Origin: Coriobacteriaceae bacterium AM48-5 | GTDB taxonomy: Bacteria > Actinomycetota > Coriobacteriia > Coriobacteriales > Coriobacteriaceae | DNA length: 18,606 nt | Assembly (NCBI GenBank): GCA_027669525.1 | Contig: JAQEDJ010000041.1 | Span: 1-18,606 of the forward strand | Reading direction: 5' to 3' | Shown here: positions 1 through 8,798 of the stretch, one piece after another | Numbering within the stretch: the first letter of the stretch is position 1 | Layout: each line of letters begins with the position of its first letter | Program-made: the position numbers and the translations under genes | Notes under the pieces: model-generated | What the model saw: the letters and a program-made list of their open reading frames with translations, nothing else | Told to the model about the DNA's origin: nothing | Databases searched by the model: none

Positions 1-10
1 CGCACGAACA

Positions 11-33
11 GGAGGCCACTTAATGTGGCCTCC
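11..33 (+). terminator. perfect hairpin upstream of rnj, possible terminator of an upstream gene
   Basis: A perfect 9-bp inverted repeat (GGAGGCCAC at 11-19, GTGGCCTCC at 25-33) encloses the loop TTAAT. The strength and compactness fit the stem of an intrinsic terminator for a gene ending just left of the window. However, there is no T-run on either side, so it could instead be a processing or transcript-stabilising hairpin. Its symmetry gives no direction; plus is assumed because every complete gene here is on that strand. Confidence 0.4.
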
Positions 34-278
34 GTCGTGAGCAGGACTGTAGAGCAGGAAACTTCATCCGTGCCCGCCTCGCGGGGAACCGGCGGGATAG
101 ACGGGTTCAGATGGGGCTTTGATGCATGGGTGGTCTGTTGTTGTGCAAATGGGTATCATACTGTGGTTATTGCATCGACTCTGTGATGCATGTTTGTACG
201 TTCCCGGCGGTCGGTTTGCCAGAAGCGCCCCGTCGGTTGTTCCAGACCCGTTTCGAAGAAAGGAAACCACACTAACCT
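34..278 (+). other. non-coding leader upstream of rnj
   Basis: I see no convincing gene here. The one open frame on the minus strand (64-270) has no recognisable protein character. A 6-bp inverted repeat, CCCGCC (73-78) and GGCGGG (91-96), could form a hairpin. TGATGCATG occurs twice in direct orientation, at 120-128 and 184-192. A weak promoter-like pair, TGGTCT (131-136) and TATCAT (154-159) with a 17-bp spacer, could drive rnj, but the -35 matches only about half the consensus. The ribosome site before rnj is AGGAAA at 261-266, unusually far from the ATG at 279. Confidence 0.4.
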
Positions 279-1949
279 ATGGCAGCTAAAAAATCATCTC
301 CCTTGAAGATCATCCCGCTCGGCGGCCTTGATGGCATCGGCAAGAACATGACGGTTTTCGAGTGCGGCGACGACATGGTGCTCGTCGACGCCGGTCTCAT
401 GTTCCCGGATGACTCCCAGCCCGGTATCGATCTGGTGCTTCCCGACTACACCTACGTTCTGGAGAACGAGGAGAAGCTCCGCGGTATCATCGTTACCCAC
501 GGCCACGAGGACCACACCGGTTCGCTTCCGTACCTGCTGCAGGACCTCAACAACAAGGTGCCCATCTTCTCGAGCAAGCTGACGCTCGGTTTTATCGAGG
601 GCAAGCTTTCTGAGTTCCGCATCCGCGCACCCAAGTTCCGCGAGGTCAAGGGCGGCAGCCATGTCAACCTCGGCGGCATCTCGCTCGACTTCTTCTCGAT
701 GACGCACTCCATCCCCGGCGCTCTGGGCGTGTTCATCCGCACCAATCAGGGCACCGTTATGCACACCGGCGACTTTAAGCTCGACCAGACGCCCATCGAT
801 GGCGTTACGCCCGACTATGCCGCTATCAGCCGCTTTGCCAAGCAGGGCATCGACCTGCTGCTTTCCGACTCCACCAATGCCACGGTTCCCGGCTTTACCA
901 AGTCCGAGGCCGAGGTTGGTCCCAACCTGCTGCACGCCATCAAGAACGCCCCGGGTCGCGTGTTCGTCGCATCGTTCTCGAGCCACATCCATCGTTTGCA
1001 GCAGATCTGCGATGCCGCCCGCAAGTGCGGCCGTAAGGTCGTTGTGACCGGTCGCTCCATGCTCACGAACACCCGCGTGGCGCGCGAGCTCGGTTACCTC
1101 AACATCGATGATGCCGATATCATCGATGCCTTCGATATTGATAACCTGCCTGACGACAAGATCGTCGTCATGTGCACTGGTTCGCAGGGCGAGCCGCTGT
1201 CGGCCCTGTCCCGCATGGCCAATGGCGAGCACAAGACGCTCTCCATCCACGAGGGCGATACCGTTATCCTTTCGGCAACTCCCGTTCCTGGCAACGAGAA
1301 GGCCGTCCAGCAGGTCGTCAACAGCCTGGCCAAGCTCGGCTGCGACGTGTGGGATAAGAACCGCGCTCTCGTCCACGTCTCGGGTCACGGTAGCCAGGAG
1401 GAGCTCAAGCTCCTGATGGCCATGGCCAAGCCCACGTACTTTATGCCGGTTCACGGTGAGGCCGTGCATCTGCGCGCCCATGCCCAGCTGGCCCGCAAGA
1501 TGGGCATCAAGGACGATCATATCTTTATCCTCGATAACGGCGACACGCTCGAGATGCGCGGTGGTATCGTCAAGCGCGGTACGCCCGTCGAGTCCGGTGT
1601 CGTTTACGTCGACGGCCTGCGTATCGGCGATACCGACCCCATCGTCCTGCGCGATCGCCAGAAGCTCGCCAACGACGGTATGGTCACGGCCGTTGCCATC
1701 GTCTCCCTCAAACACAAGAAGATCGAGGCCATCGAGTTCTCGGGCCGCGGCGTTTCGTTTGCCATCGACGACCAGTTCTCCGAGGATGCCTCCGCGTCCA
1801 TTATGAAGACGATCGAGAAGGGTAAGTTTAGCTTTACCAGCAGCGGTTCCGATGCCATTCGCAAGGCCGTGCGCGATTCGCTCTCTAACTTTATCTGGAG
1901 CCGTACGCGCACCCGTCCGATGATCATCCCGGTCGTCATGGAGGTTTAG
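279..1949 (+). CDS. rnj: ribonuclease J
   Basis: RNase J is a metallo-beta-lactamase/beta-CASP ribonuclease that matures rRNA and degrades mRNA, with 5'-to-3' exonuclease and endonuclease activity in the cytoplasm. The 556-residue product has the usual family length. The metal-binding signature HGHEDH is at residues 74-79, with further ligands in the SMTHS motif (H143) and the HTGDFK motif (D165). The beta-CASP region contains SSHIHR (234-239). The VSGHG motif (H370) and the MPVHGE motif (H392) complete the active site, and the rest is the C-terminal domain. The ATG at 279 gives the standard short basic N-terminus. The ftsK gene begins one base after the stop, so the two are probably co-transcribed. 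No frame break or missing residue is visible. The paralogue number (J1 or J2) cannot be decided from this window; actinobacteria usually have one. Confidence 0.95.
   Translation: MAAKKSSPLKIIPLGGLDGIGKNMTVFECGDDMVLVDAGLMFPDDSQPGIDLVLPDYTYVLENEEKLRGIIVTHGHEDHTGSLPYLLQDLNNKVPIFSSKLTLGFIEGKLSEFRIRAPKFREVKGGSHVNLGGISLDFFSMTHSIPGALGVFIRTNQGTVMHTGDFKLDQTPIDGVTPDYAAISRFAKQGIDLLLSDSTNATVPGFTKSEAEVGPNLLHAIKNAPGRVFVASFSSHIHRLQQICDAARKCGRKVVVTGRSMLTNTRVARELGYLNIDDADIIDAFDIDNLPDDKIVVMCTGSQGEPLSALSRMANGEHKTLSIHEGDTVILSATPVPGNEKAVQQVVNSLAKLGCDVWDKNRALVHVSGHGSQEELKLLMAMAKPTYFMPVHGEAVHLRAHAQLARKMGIKDDHIFILDNGDTLEMRGGIVKRGTPVESGVVYVDGLRIGDTDPIVLRDRQKLANDGMVTAVAIVSLKHKKIEAIEFSGRGVSFAIDDQFSEDASASIMKTIEKGKFSFTSSGSDAIRKAVRDSLSNFIWSRTRTRPMIIPVVMEV
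1940..1944 (+). promoter_or_regulatory. ribosome binding site fixing the TTG start of ftsK
   Basis: GGAGG lies inside the last codons of rnj, six bases before the TTG at 1951. No ATG or GTG in that frame has a comparable site nearby. This supports TTG initiation and suggests translational coupling to rnj. Confidence 0.6.
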
Positions 1950-1950
1950 T

Positions 1951-4728
1951 TTGGCGCGCGGATCTGCACAAAACGCCAAAGGCAATAAGGCCAATAACCA
2001 ACCGGCATCTGCTAAGGGTGCCGGTTCCCGTCTGCGTGCCAATAAGGGCCACGAGTCCGAGTTTGATGAGTTTGAGCCCTTGGTCGAGCCTTCGGCCAAT
2101 CGCGATATCGCCGGTGTGGTCATCGCCGTTTTGGCGATCGCGTCCTTCATTGCCGTGATCTCTCCGGCAACAGCGCCCGTGACGGCTGCTGTTGCCGGTT
2201 TCTACCACCTGGGCTTTGGTCTGGGCGCCTACGTGCTGCCGATCGTCATCTTGCTGTTTGCCGCCACGCTCTTTTTGGGTGAGGACTCGCCGCTCAACGT
2301 GCGCTCTGTTGCGGGCGGCGCCTTGGTCTTTATCGCCGTCGTCTCCATTCTTTCGCTGATGGTGCCGGGCACGAGCGATTCGTGCGACCTTATGTTTACG
2401 CCGCAGAACCTTTCCGTGTCGGGCGGCTACATTGGCGCCTTTATCGCAAGTGCCTTGCAAAACGCCCTGGGTAAACCTATCGCCATGGTTGTCTTGCTGG
2501 GGCTTGTCGTCGTTGGTTTGGTCATTATCGGCTTTTCGGTGGGTGGCGTTTTGCGCTCCGCACGCGATCGCGCTGCCGATTTTGCCGAGCGTCGACGTGC
2601 CGATGTCAATGCGAGCCCGTGGGGCGATGAAGAGGCCCTGTCTGTTCCCGGCGTCGCTCGTCCGCACCTGAGCATTCTGCGCCAGAAGGGGACTGACGCC
2701 GCGGTGACCACGGTCATGGGTGGCGATGTCGACCCGGTTTTGGATGACGACGAGGACGATGACCCGTTTGTCGACGTATCCGAGTCGGTTGAAGCCGAGC
2801 GGGCCAAGACCACGCTGCTGCCGCGTCGCCATGTCAAGAAGGGCAAGGCTGCGCCTAAGCTCAATACGAGTGAGCCCGACCCATCTTGGTCCGATAGCGA
2901 GATTGAGCTTACCGAGGGCGATGACGAGGATGACGAGGCTCCGATTGAGACCGCAAAGACAACTTTGCTGCCGCGTCGCCATGCAAAGCGCGGCCAGGTA
3001 ACCGGCCAGCTTTCGATGGAAGACGACCCCGATAAGATTGACGAGTCCGAGCCGCCGTTTGCCGTGAATCCCGTCTCGGCCGCACCTCAGATTCCCGACT
3101 TCCTGAAGCATCCCAAGGTTGCCGATGCGCCTGCCACGAGTGCTTTCGAATCGGCTGCGGCTCGTGATGGGGGAGTGGACGACGGCGCCGCAGATAACGA
3201 GGGCGAAGAAGAGGACGGCCTCAAGCTTCCGCCGCTCGAAATCCTGCATGCCAACCCGCAGTCGGCTTCCGCTGCGTCTTCGGACAAGGAGCTGGAGCAG
3301 ACCGCTGAGTCACTGCAATCCACCTTGCTTGAGTTTGGCCGCAGTGCCCGCGTGGTCGGCTGGATCGCCGGCCCCACGGTGACGACCTTTAAGCTGCAGC
3401 CCGGTGAGGGCGAGCGTGTGAGCAAAATCTCGAGCCTCGAGGACGATATCGCGCTTTCGCTCGCTGCCCAGTCGGTGCGTATCTTTGCCCCGATCCCCGG
3501 CACCTCGCTCGTGGGCATCGAGATTCCCAACCGCAAGCGCCAGAACGTCAATCTGGGCGACGTGCTGCCCTATGTGAAGGGCGGTCCGCTCGAGCTCGCC
3601 ATCGGCCGCGACGCCGAGGGCACGCCGGTTGTCGCCGACCTCGCCAAGATGCCTCACCTGTTGATTGCCGGTACGACCGGTTCTGGTAAGTCGGTGATGA
3701 TCAATTCCATCATCACGACCTTGCTCATGCGCGCCCTTCCCGAGGACGTTCGCCTGATCATGGTCGACCCCAAGCGTGTCGAGCTTGCGGGCTATAACGG
3801 TCTGCCGCATCTCTATGTGCCCGTGGTGACCGAGCCCAAGCAGGCCGCGAGCGCTCTGCAATGGGCTGTGTCCGAGATGGAGCGTCGCCTGAAGGTCTTC
3901 GAGCGTCTCAACGTGCGTAAGATCTCGACCTACAACGAAAAGCAGGCTGCTGGTGAGTTTGAGCATTACGACAATCCGCCGCAAAAGATGCCCTACCTTG
4001 TCATTATCATTGACGAGCTCTCTGACCTGATGATGGTCGCCGGTAAGGATGTCGAGGCCTCGATCGTGCGTATTGCACAGTTGGGCCGTGCCGCCGGTAT
4101 TCATCTTATCGTTGCCACGCAGCGCCCCAGCTCCAACGTGGTGACGGGCCTCATCAAGGCCAACATCACCAACCGCATCGCCTTTAACGTCGCCACGGGC
4201 ATCGACTCGCGCGTCATCATCGACCAGATGGGCGCCGAGAAGCTCACCGGTTTGGGCGACATGTTGTTCTCCAAGGTCGACTGGGGCAAGCCCCGCCGTA
4301 TCCAGGGCTGCTTTGTCTCGGATGATGAGATCAACGAGATTGTCGAGTTCGTCAAGTCGCAGAGTGAGCCAGACTACCACGAGGAGATCCTGTCTGCCGT
4401 GGCGCCCGCTTCCATGTCCATGGCGGGTGGCGGAGGCATTGTCCGCACCGGAGTAGCCGAGCCGCAAGACGATGATCCACTCATTTGGGAAGCCGCCCAT
4501 ATTGTGGTGGAATCGCAGCTTGGCTCCACATCTGGCCTGCAACGTCGTCTGAAGGTTGGCTATGCGCGTGCCGGGCGTATTATGGACATGCTGGAAGAAA
4601 AGGGTGTCGTCGGCCCGCCTGACGGTTCCAAGCCGCGCGAGGTCCTTTTGGACGAGGAGGGGCTTGCCGCGCTGGAATCTGTCGACGCCGAGATGGCACG
4701 TGAAGATCGTGAGTTTGGAGGATTCTGA
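1951..4728 (+). CDS. ftsK: FtsK/SpoIIIE-family DNA translocase
   Basis: This is an ATP-driven DNA pump anchored at the division septum that clears and segregates chromosome termini. The 925-residue product has about four membrane helices near residues 53-72, 92-109, 118-138 and 178-200. A long acidic, disordered linker follows (about 220-440), then the motor: Walker A GTTGSGKS at 574-581, Walker B IIIDEL around 685-690 and ATQRPS at 722-727. A C-terminal winged-helix gamma domain (about 842-905) normally reads KOPS-like polar sequences. The start is TTG, supported by a ribosome site inside the end of rnj. The stop shares its last base with the ATG of the next gene. Unusually, the linker contains AKTTLLPRRH twice, at residues 285-294 and 335-344. 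The family is certain; calling it FtsK rather than SpoIIIE is convention, since no sporulation context is visible. Confidence 0.95.
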   Translation: MARGSAQNAKGNKANNQPASAKGAGSRLRANKGHESEFDEFEPLVEPSANRDIAGVVIAVLAIASFIAVISPATAPVTAAVAGFYHLGFGLGAYVLPIVILLFAATLFLGEDSPLNVRSVAGGALVFIAVVSILSLMVPGTSDSCDLMFTPQNLSVSGGYIGAFIASALQNALGKPIAMVVLLGLVVVGLVIIGFSVGGVLRSARDRAADFAERRRADVNASPWGDEEALSVPGVARPHLSILRQKGTDAAVTTVMGGDVDPVLDDDEDDDPFVDVSESVEAERAKTTLLPRRHVKKGKAAPKLNTSEPDPSWSDSEIELTEGDDEDDEAPIETAKTTLLPRRHAKRGQVTGQLSMEDDPDKIDESEPPFAVNPVSAAPQIPDFLKHPKVADAPATSAFESAAARDGGVDDGAADNEGEEEDGLKLPPLEILHANPQSASAASSDKELEQTAESLQSTLLEFGRSARVVGWIAGPTVTTFKLQPGEGERVSKISSLEDDIALSLAAQSVRIFAPIPGTSLVGIEIPNRKRQNVNLGDVLPYVKGGPLELAIGRDAEGTPVVADLAKMPHLLIAGTTGSGKSVMINSIITTLLMRALPEDVRLIMVDPKRVELAGYNGLPHLYVPVVTEPKQAASALQWAVSEMERRLKVFERLNVRKISTYNEKQAAGEFEHYDNPPQKMPYLVIIIDELSDLMMVAGKDVEASIVRIAQLGRAAGIHLIVATQRPSSNVVTGLIKANITNRIAFNVATGIDSRVIIDQMGAEKLTGLGDMLFSKVDWGKPRRIQGCFVSDDEINEIVEFVKSQSEPDYHEEILSAVAPASMSMAGGGGIVRTGVAEPQDDDPLIWEAAHIVVESQLGSTSGLQRRLKVGYARAGRIMDMLEEKGVVGPPDGSKPREVLLDEEGLAALESVDAEMAREDREFGGF
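2803..2982 (+). repeat. duplicated ten-residue motif in the FtsK linker
   Basis: The sequence encodes AKTTLLPRRH at 2803-2832 and again at 2953-2982, each followed by a basic stretch (VKKGK and AKRGQ). The two copies differ at several synonymous positions (for example ACC-ACG against ACA-ACT), so the amino acids rather than the DNA appear to be conserved. The motif is basic inside an otherwise acidic linker. Confidence 0.8.
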
Positions 4729-6239
4729 TGGCTGCACGCTTTGGTGACATGCTGCTCGAGCAGCGTCGCCGAATGGGCCTTTCCATTCAGCAGGTCGCCA
4801 ACACCATCAAAATCAGGCCGCAGATCATCGAGTTTTTCGAGACCGGTAACTTTGCTTCGATGCCGCCGCGCGGCTATGCGCAGGGCATGATTTCGAGCTA
4901 TGCTCGTTTTTTGGGCCTCAATCCGCGCGAGGTCGTCAATGCCTACTTTGACGACCTGATGGCATACGAACGCGAGACGTCGCAGCAGGGCGGTCGTTTT
5001 CAGGACGCCGCCGGCTACGTCAATTCGCGTTCCTCTGTCGATAACGGGCGCTTCCTGATGGTTCAGGGTGGTCGCTCAACGCGTTATGGTCAGCGTCCGC
5101 AGCAGGCTGGCTATATTACCGAGACGGGGTCCAGTGAGGAAATCCGTTCTCAGCGCGATCGTTTCCGCAGCACGCCTATGCCCGACGATCGTGCGCTTCC
5201 CGCTGCCCGCGGTGTGGTGCGCGATCCCCGTGTCGGCTACGGAGATGGCGGCTATTCCGATCGTGGCCACCGTGGTGTCTCTGCCGGTCGTGCTCTCGGC
5301 GGCTATGCGGACGCCGATGCCACGCAGGTGACGCCGCGTCTTCGCTCTCAATCACAGCCGTATGGCCAGCGCTCTTCGGCTCCGCGTGCGGGCCAGCGTG
5401 GCTATCAAGGCCGCGGTGAACTTGCGCCCCGCTCGGGTCAGCGCAGCCTTCAGGGCCAGGGTGGCTATCTCGGCCGTTCCGACAGCAATCGTGGTCGTAT
5501 GCCTCAGGGAGGCGGCCGCAGCAGTTCCAGTCGTGGACGCGGCGGTTCCCGTACTCCTCAAAACAACGGTCTCGATCCGCGTATCGTCTACGCCGGCATC
5601 GGTGCCGTGGCGTTGCTGCTGATCGTGCTCATCGTGGTACTTCTGCGCGGCTGCGCATCTTCGACGCCCGAGACCACGCCCGAGACGCCCACTGCTACCA
5701 AGACGACGCCCAAGAAGTCTTCTAAGAAGACCGAAACGGTCGACGAGGACGAAGACACCGATGAGGCGACGGATGAGTCGACCGATTCGGACGCCACCAA
5801 GACGACGGCTAAAAAGGAAGAAAACGAGGTAACGAAGGTCAAGGTCTCCGTTGCCAAGGGAAAGACCGCCTGGATTGAGGTCAAGGTCGATGGCAAGTCG
5901 GTCTATGGCGCCCAGGCGACTGGCCCCTTTGAGCAGGAGTACACGCCTGAGTCCTCGATCGAGATCACCACGTCCAAGCCTTCCGATGTCACCGTTACCA
6001 AGAACGGCGAAAAGGTCCGTTACGATACCAAGACCTCGGGCGTGGCGCGTGTGACGATCACCGTTCCCAAGAAGGAGACGACTGGTTCCGAGAATGGTGA
6101 AAGTTCTGATGGTACCGACACCACCGATGGTACCGACACCACCGACGGCACCGATGCCCAGTCCACGGATGGCGCCGATACCGCAACTGACGGCCAGACG
6201 CCCACCGATTCTACCGACTATTCGTACGATAGCTACTAA
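4728..6239 (+). CDS. RodZ-like helix-turn-helix membrane protein with C-terminal DUF4115-type domain
   Basis: RodZ-family proteins are bitopic membrane proteins that link MreB-type cytoskeleton to the cell wall machinery. In this 503-residue product, residues 1-80 form a Cro/C1-like helix-turn-helix domain (with QQVANTIKIR and the PRGYAQGMISSYARFLGL stretch typical of RodZ). Residues 85-280 are a long linker rich in Arg, Gly, Ser and Gln. One membrane helix spans about 286-308. An outer Thr/Ser/Asp/Glu-rich stretch leads to a beta-rich DUF4115-like domain at about 365-445, and the tail is acidic with DGTDTT repeats. The start overlaps the ftsK stop by one base (TGATG), implying coupling. The domain order and HTH fit RodZ; the linker is much longer and more basic than in the E. 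coli protein. Whether MreB exists in this organism cannot be seen here, so the shape role is inferred. Confidence 0.8.
   Translation: MAARFGDMLLEQRRRMGLSIQQVANTIKIRPQIIEFFETGNFASMPPRGYAQGMISSYARFLGLNPREVVNAYFDDLMAYERETSQQGGRFQDAAGYVNSRSSVDNGRFLMVQGGRSTRYGQRPQQAGYITETGSSEEIRSQRDRFRSTPMPDDRALPAARGVVRDPRVGYGDGGYSDRGHRGVSAGRALGGYADADATQVTPRLRSQSQPYGQRSSAPRAGQRGYQGRGELAPRSGQRSLQGQGGYLGRSDSNRGRMPQGGGRSSSSRGRGGSRTPQNNGLDPRIVYAGIGAVALLLIVLIVVLLRGCASSTPETTPETPTATKTTPKKSSKKTETVDEDEDTDEATDESTDSDATKTTAKKEENEVTKVKVSVAKGKTAWIEVKVDGKSVYGAQATGPFEQEYTPESSIEITTSKPSDVTVTKNGEKVRYDTKTSGVARVTITVPKKETTGSENGESSDGTDTTDGTDTTDGTDAQSTDGADTATDGQTPTDSTDYSYDSY
6108..6158 (+). repeat. 18-bp tandem repeat in the 3' end of the RodZ-like gene
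   Basis: Two identical 18-bp units (6108-6125 and 6126-6143, encoding DGTDTT) are followed by a diverged partial third unit. The array encodes part of the acidic Thr-rich tail outside the membrane. Identical units are a likely site of slippage and strain-to-strain length variation. Confidence 0.8.
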
Positions 6240-6265
6240 GCCGCTCGTACGCGAAAGGAAACATC

Positions 6266-6763
6266 ATGGCTAAAGATTCCAGCTTCGACGTCGTGTCCGA
6301 GGTCAACATGCAAGAGGTCGACAACGCCTTCCAGCAAACCACGCGCGAGATTTCCCAGCGCTATGACCTGAAGGATTCCGGCGCCACGATCGAGCTTTCG
6401 AAGGGCGACAAGCTCTTTACGATCAACGCCCCGGCCGACTTTGTCTCCAAGCAGATTATCGACGTGCTGAGCTCCAAGCTCATCAAGCGCGGCATCGACC
6501 TCAAGGCTGTCTCGTGGGATGCTCCGCAGGCGGCATCGGGCGGCACCGTGCGCGTGCTCGGCCATATCGTCGAGGGTATCGACCAGGCGACCGCCAAGAA
6601 GATCAACAAGGACATCAAGGACCAAAAGCTCAAGGTCAAGGTGACTATCGAGGCCGACAAGCTGCGTGTTTCCTCTGCTTCGAAGGACGCGTTGCAGACC
6701 GTGATCCAGTTCCTGCGCGACCAGGACTACGGCCAGCCGCTGCAGTTCACCAACTACCGCTAA
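6266..6763 (+). CDS. yajQ: YajQ-family nucleotide-binding protein
   Basis: YajQ proteins are small cytoplasmic proteins with two RNP-like ferredoxin folds. Some members bind cyclic di-GMP and act as transcription co-factors; others have been linked to RNA or nucleotide binding. The 165-residue product matches the family end to end. It opens with the FDVVSEVNMQEVDNA stretch, has SKLIKRGIDL in the middle and KKINKDIKDQKLKVKV near residues 111-126, and ends with GQPLQFTNYR. The start has a good ribosome site (GAAAGGA) about eight bases upstream. It follows the RodZ-like gene by 26 bases and precedes rimO by 27, so it is probably in the same transcript. Ligand and role in this organism are unknown. 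Confidence 0.93.
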   Translation: MAKDSSFDVVSEVNMQEVDNAFQQTTREISQRYDLKDSGATIELSKGDKLFTINAPADFVSKQIIDVLSSKLIKRGIDLKAVSWDAPQAASGGTVRVLGHIVEGIDQATAKKINKDIKDQKLKVKVTIEADKLRVSSASKDALQTVIQFLRDQDYGQPLQFTNYR

Positions 6764-6790
6764 TATCATTCGAAAGGACTGCTCTCCAAC

Positions 6791-8139
6791 ATGGATACAC
6801 CGTTGGGCTCCGTGCTCTACATCACCCTCGGGTGCGCTAAGAACGAGGTTGACACCGACCGCATGCGTTCTCTTTTGACCGCCGCGGGCTACGAGGAGGC
6901 ATTCGACCCACAGGATGCCGATATCGCCATCGTCAATACATGCTCGTTCCTCGCCTCCGCAACGTCCGAGAGCATCGAGACCACGCTCGAGCTCGCCAAC
7001 GAGGTTCAGGACGGCGTTCGTTCTTGCCCCATCGTCATGTGCGGCTGTGTGCCGTCGCGCTATGGCGACGATCTGCCCGATGAGCTGCCCGAGGTCGCTG
7101 CCTTTGTGAAGGCCGACGAGGAGGATGGCATCGTGGCGGTCATCGATGGCGTGCTGGGCGTCGAGCGCGAGATTGCCGCCTATATTCCGCAAGTCAAGCG
7201 CACTGTCGAGGGCGCCGTTGCTTACGTCAAGATTTCCGATGGCTGCAACCGCTTCTGCAGCTTCTGCATGATCCCGTATATCCGCGGTCGTTATCACTCG
7301 CGCAATGCCGAGAGCATTATCTCCGAGGTACGCGACCTGGTTGCCGGCGGTGTGCGCGAGATCGTGCTGATCGGCCAGGACACGGGTATTTGGGGCACCG
7401 ACTTTGCTGACGAAGACGTCACCGATGGCTCGCCGCGCAATCTGGCGCAGCTGCTGCATGCCGTCGCCGAGTCCGTGCGCCCGCACAACGTCTGGGTCCG
7501 CGTGCTCTATCTGCAGCCCGAGGCATGACCGACGAGCTTATCGATACGATTCGCGATACGCCCGAGGTGCTGCCTTATATCGATATCCCCGTGCAGCACT
7601 GCGACGCGCGCATCCTCAAGGCTATGCGCCGTTCTGGTTCGCGCCAGGAGCTCGAGGACCTGTTCCGCGATCTGCGTGAGCGTATCCCCGGCATCGTGAT
7701 CCGTTCCACGGCCATGGTCGGCTTCCCGACCGAGACCGACGACGAGTTCCGCGACCTTATCGACTTTATGGACACCGTCGGCTTTGACTACACGAGCGTC
7801 TTTGCCTACTCGCAGGAGGAGGGCAGCCTGGCCGCTAAGATGGAGGGTCAGGTCGATGAGGAGGTCAAGCTCGAGCGCGCCCAGGAGGCCATGGACCTGG
7901 CCGAGTCGCTCGGTTTTGCCGCCACCGCCGCACATGTGGGCGAGCGCGCCCAGGTGATTGTCGACGGCATCGAGGAGACCGAGGACGGCGCCGAGCTGAT
8001 CGGCCATGCTTGGTTCCAGGCGCCCGATTCCGATGGCGCGGTGCACTTGGACGCCAGCGAGGCGTCCGTGGGCGATATTCTGACGGTCGAGTTTACCGAT
8101 AGCTTCTGCTATGAGCTTATCGGCCATGTTGTGGAGTAG
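6791..8139 (+). CDS. rimO: ribosomal protein S12 methylthiotransferase RimO (frameshifted in this record)
   Basis: RimO is a radical-SAM enzyme with two [4Fe-4S] clusters that methylthiolates an aspartate of ribosomal protein S12. The first part (6791-7528) has cluster-one cysteines C15, C51 and C84/C86 and the radical-SAM triad CNRFCSFC (C152, C156, C159). It stops after LQPEA. The second part (from about 7525) opens with MTDELIDTIRDT and runs through AMVGFPTETDDEF to a C-terminal TRAM domain. Family members read LQPEGMTDELID across this point. One extra G in the GAGG at about 7522-7525 joins the halves into a 449-residue protein of normal length. The break is therefore most likely a sequence error. 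The ATG at 6791 has AAAGGA upstream. The pgsA gene starts nine bases after the stop. Confidence 0.92.
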
Positions 8140-8148
8140 GAGAGCATC

Positions 8149-8786
8149 GTGGCAAACGAGAGCAATAAGGAACTGACGAGTGTTTGGACGCCCGCCAACA
8201 TCGTGACGTGCGTTCGCATCGTCTTTATCCCGGTGTTCATGATCGTGTCGGCGCTTTCTCACACGAGTGTTGCCGGTACAGATTGGAGCACCTTCGACGG
8301 CCCGCTCGCCGCCGCTGCCTTCATTCTGTATGTGATCCTGTCGTGCACCGATAAGGTCGACGGCTACCTGGCGCGCTCGCGCAACGAGATTACCGATTTC
8401 GGTAAGTTCTTGGACCCCATCGCCGATAAGCTGCTCGTGTTCTCGGCCTTGCTGCTGTTCTTGGACTTTGGCACCGTGACGGTTTGGTCCGTGTTCATCA
8501 TCTTGTTCCGCGAGCTGTTGGTAAGCGCCCTGCGCATGGTTGCGAGTGCCGCCGGCGTGGTCGTTGCCGCCGATAAGCTTGGCAAGTACAAGACGGCGAC
8601 CACGATGGTCTCCATCTGCGGTTACCTGTGCGTCTTTGCGATGGCCGGCTTGCACCTTGGCCCGCTGGCGCTGACGCTCGGCATCTACTCGGTGTCGCGC
8701 TTCCTGTACGCCGTTGCCGTTGTCCTGACCGTTATCTCGGCGCCCAATACTTCTGGAACTGCCGCAAGATCGTCTTTTCGATCTAG
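8149..8786 (+). CDS. pgsA: CDP-diacylglycerol--glycerol-3-phosphate 3-phosphatidyltransferase (frameshifted near its end)
   Basis: PgsA is an integral membrane enzyme that makes phosphatidylglycerol phosphate from CDP-diacylglycerol and glycerol-3-phosphate, the committed step to phosphatidylglycerol. The CDP-alcohol phosphotransferase signature is complete: D71-G72, A75-R76, G85, D89 and D93, within the stretch DGYLARSRNEITDFGKFLD. Several hydrophobic helices surround it. As written, the frame runs on to 8802 with a tail (PNTSGTAARSS) unlike the family. Adding one G to the GG at 8739-8740 gives instead SGAQYFWNCRKIVFSI and a stop at 8784-8786, a plausible C-terminus and a 212-residue protein. 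The start is GTG at 8149 with GGAGAG just upstream. Essential in most bacteria, so a real loss is unlikely. Confidence 0.9.
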
Positions 8787-8798
8787 GTCCTGGTGGGT

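Noticed and set aside
294..2150. Long minus-strand open frame (618 codons) antisense to rnj
   Set aside because: It is a by-product of GC-rich codon usage on the real strand. Its translation is low-complexity, with no recognisable domain, and it runs through the rnj active-site codons.
3310..4737. Minus-strand open frame antisense to the FtsK motor
   Set aside because: Same cause. The sense strand carries complete Walker motifs and the antisense product resembles nothing.
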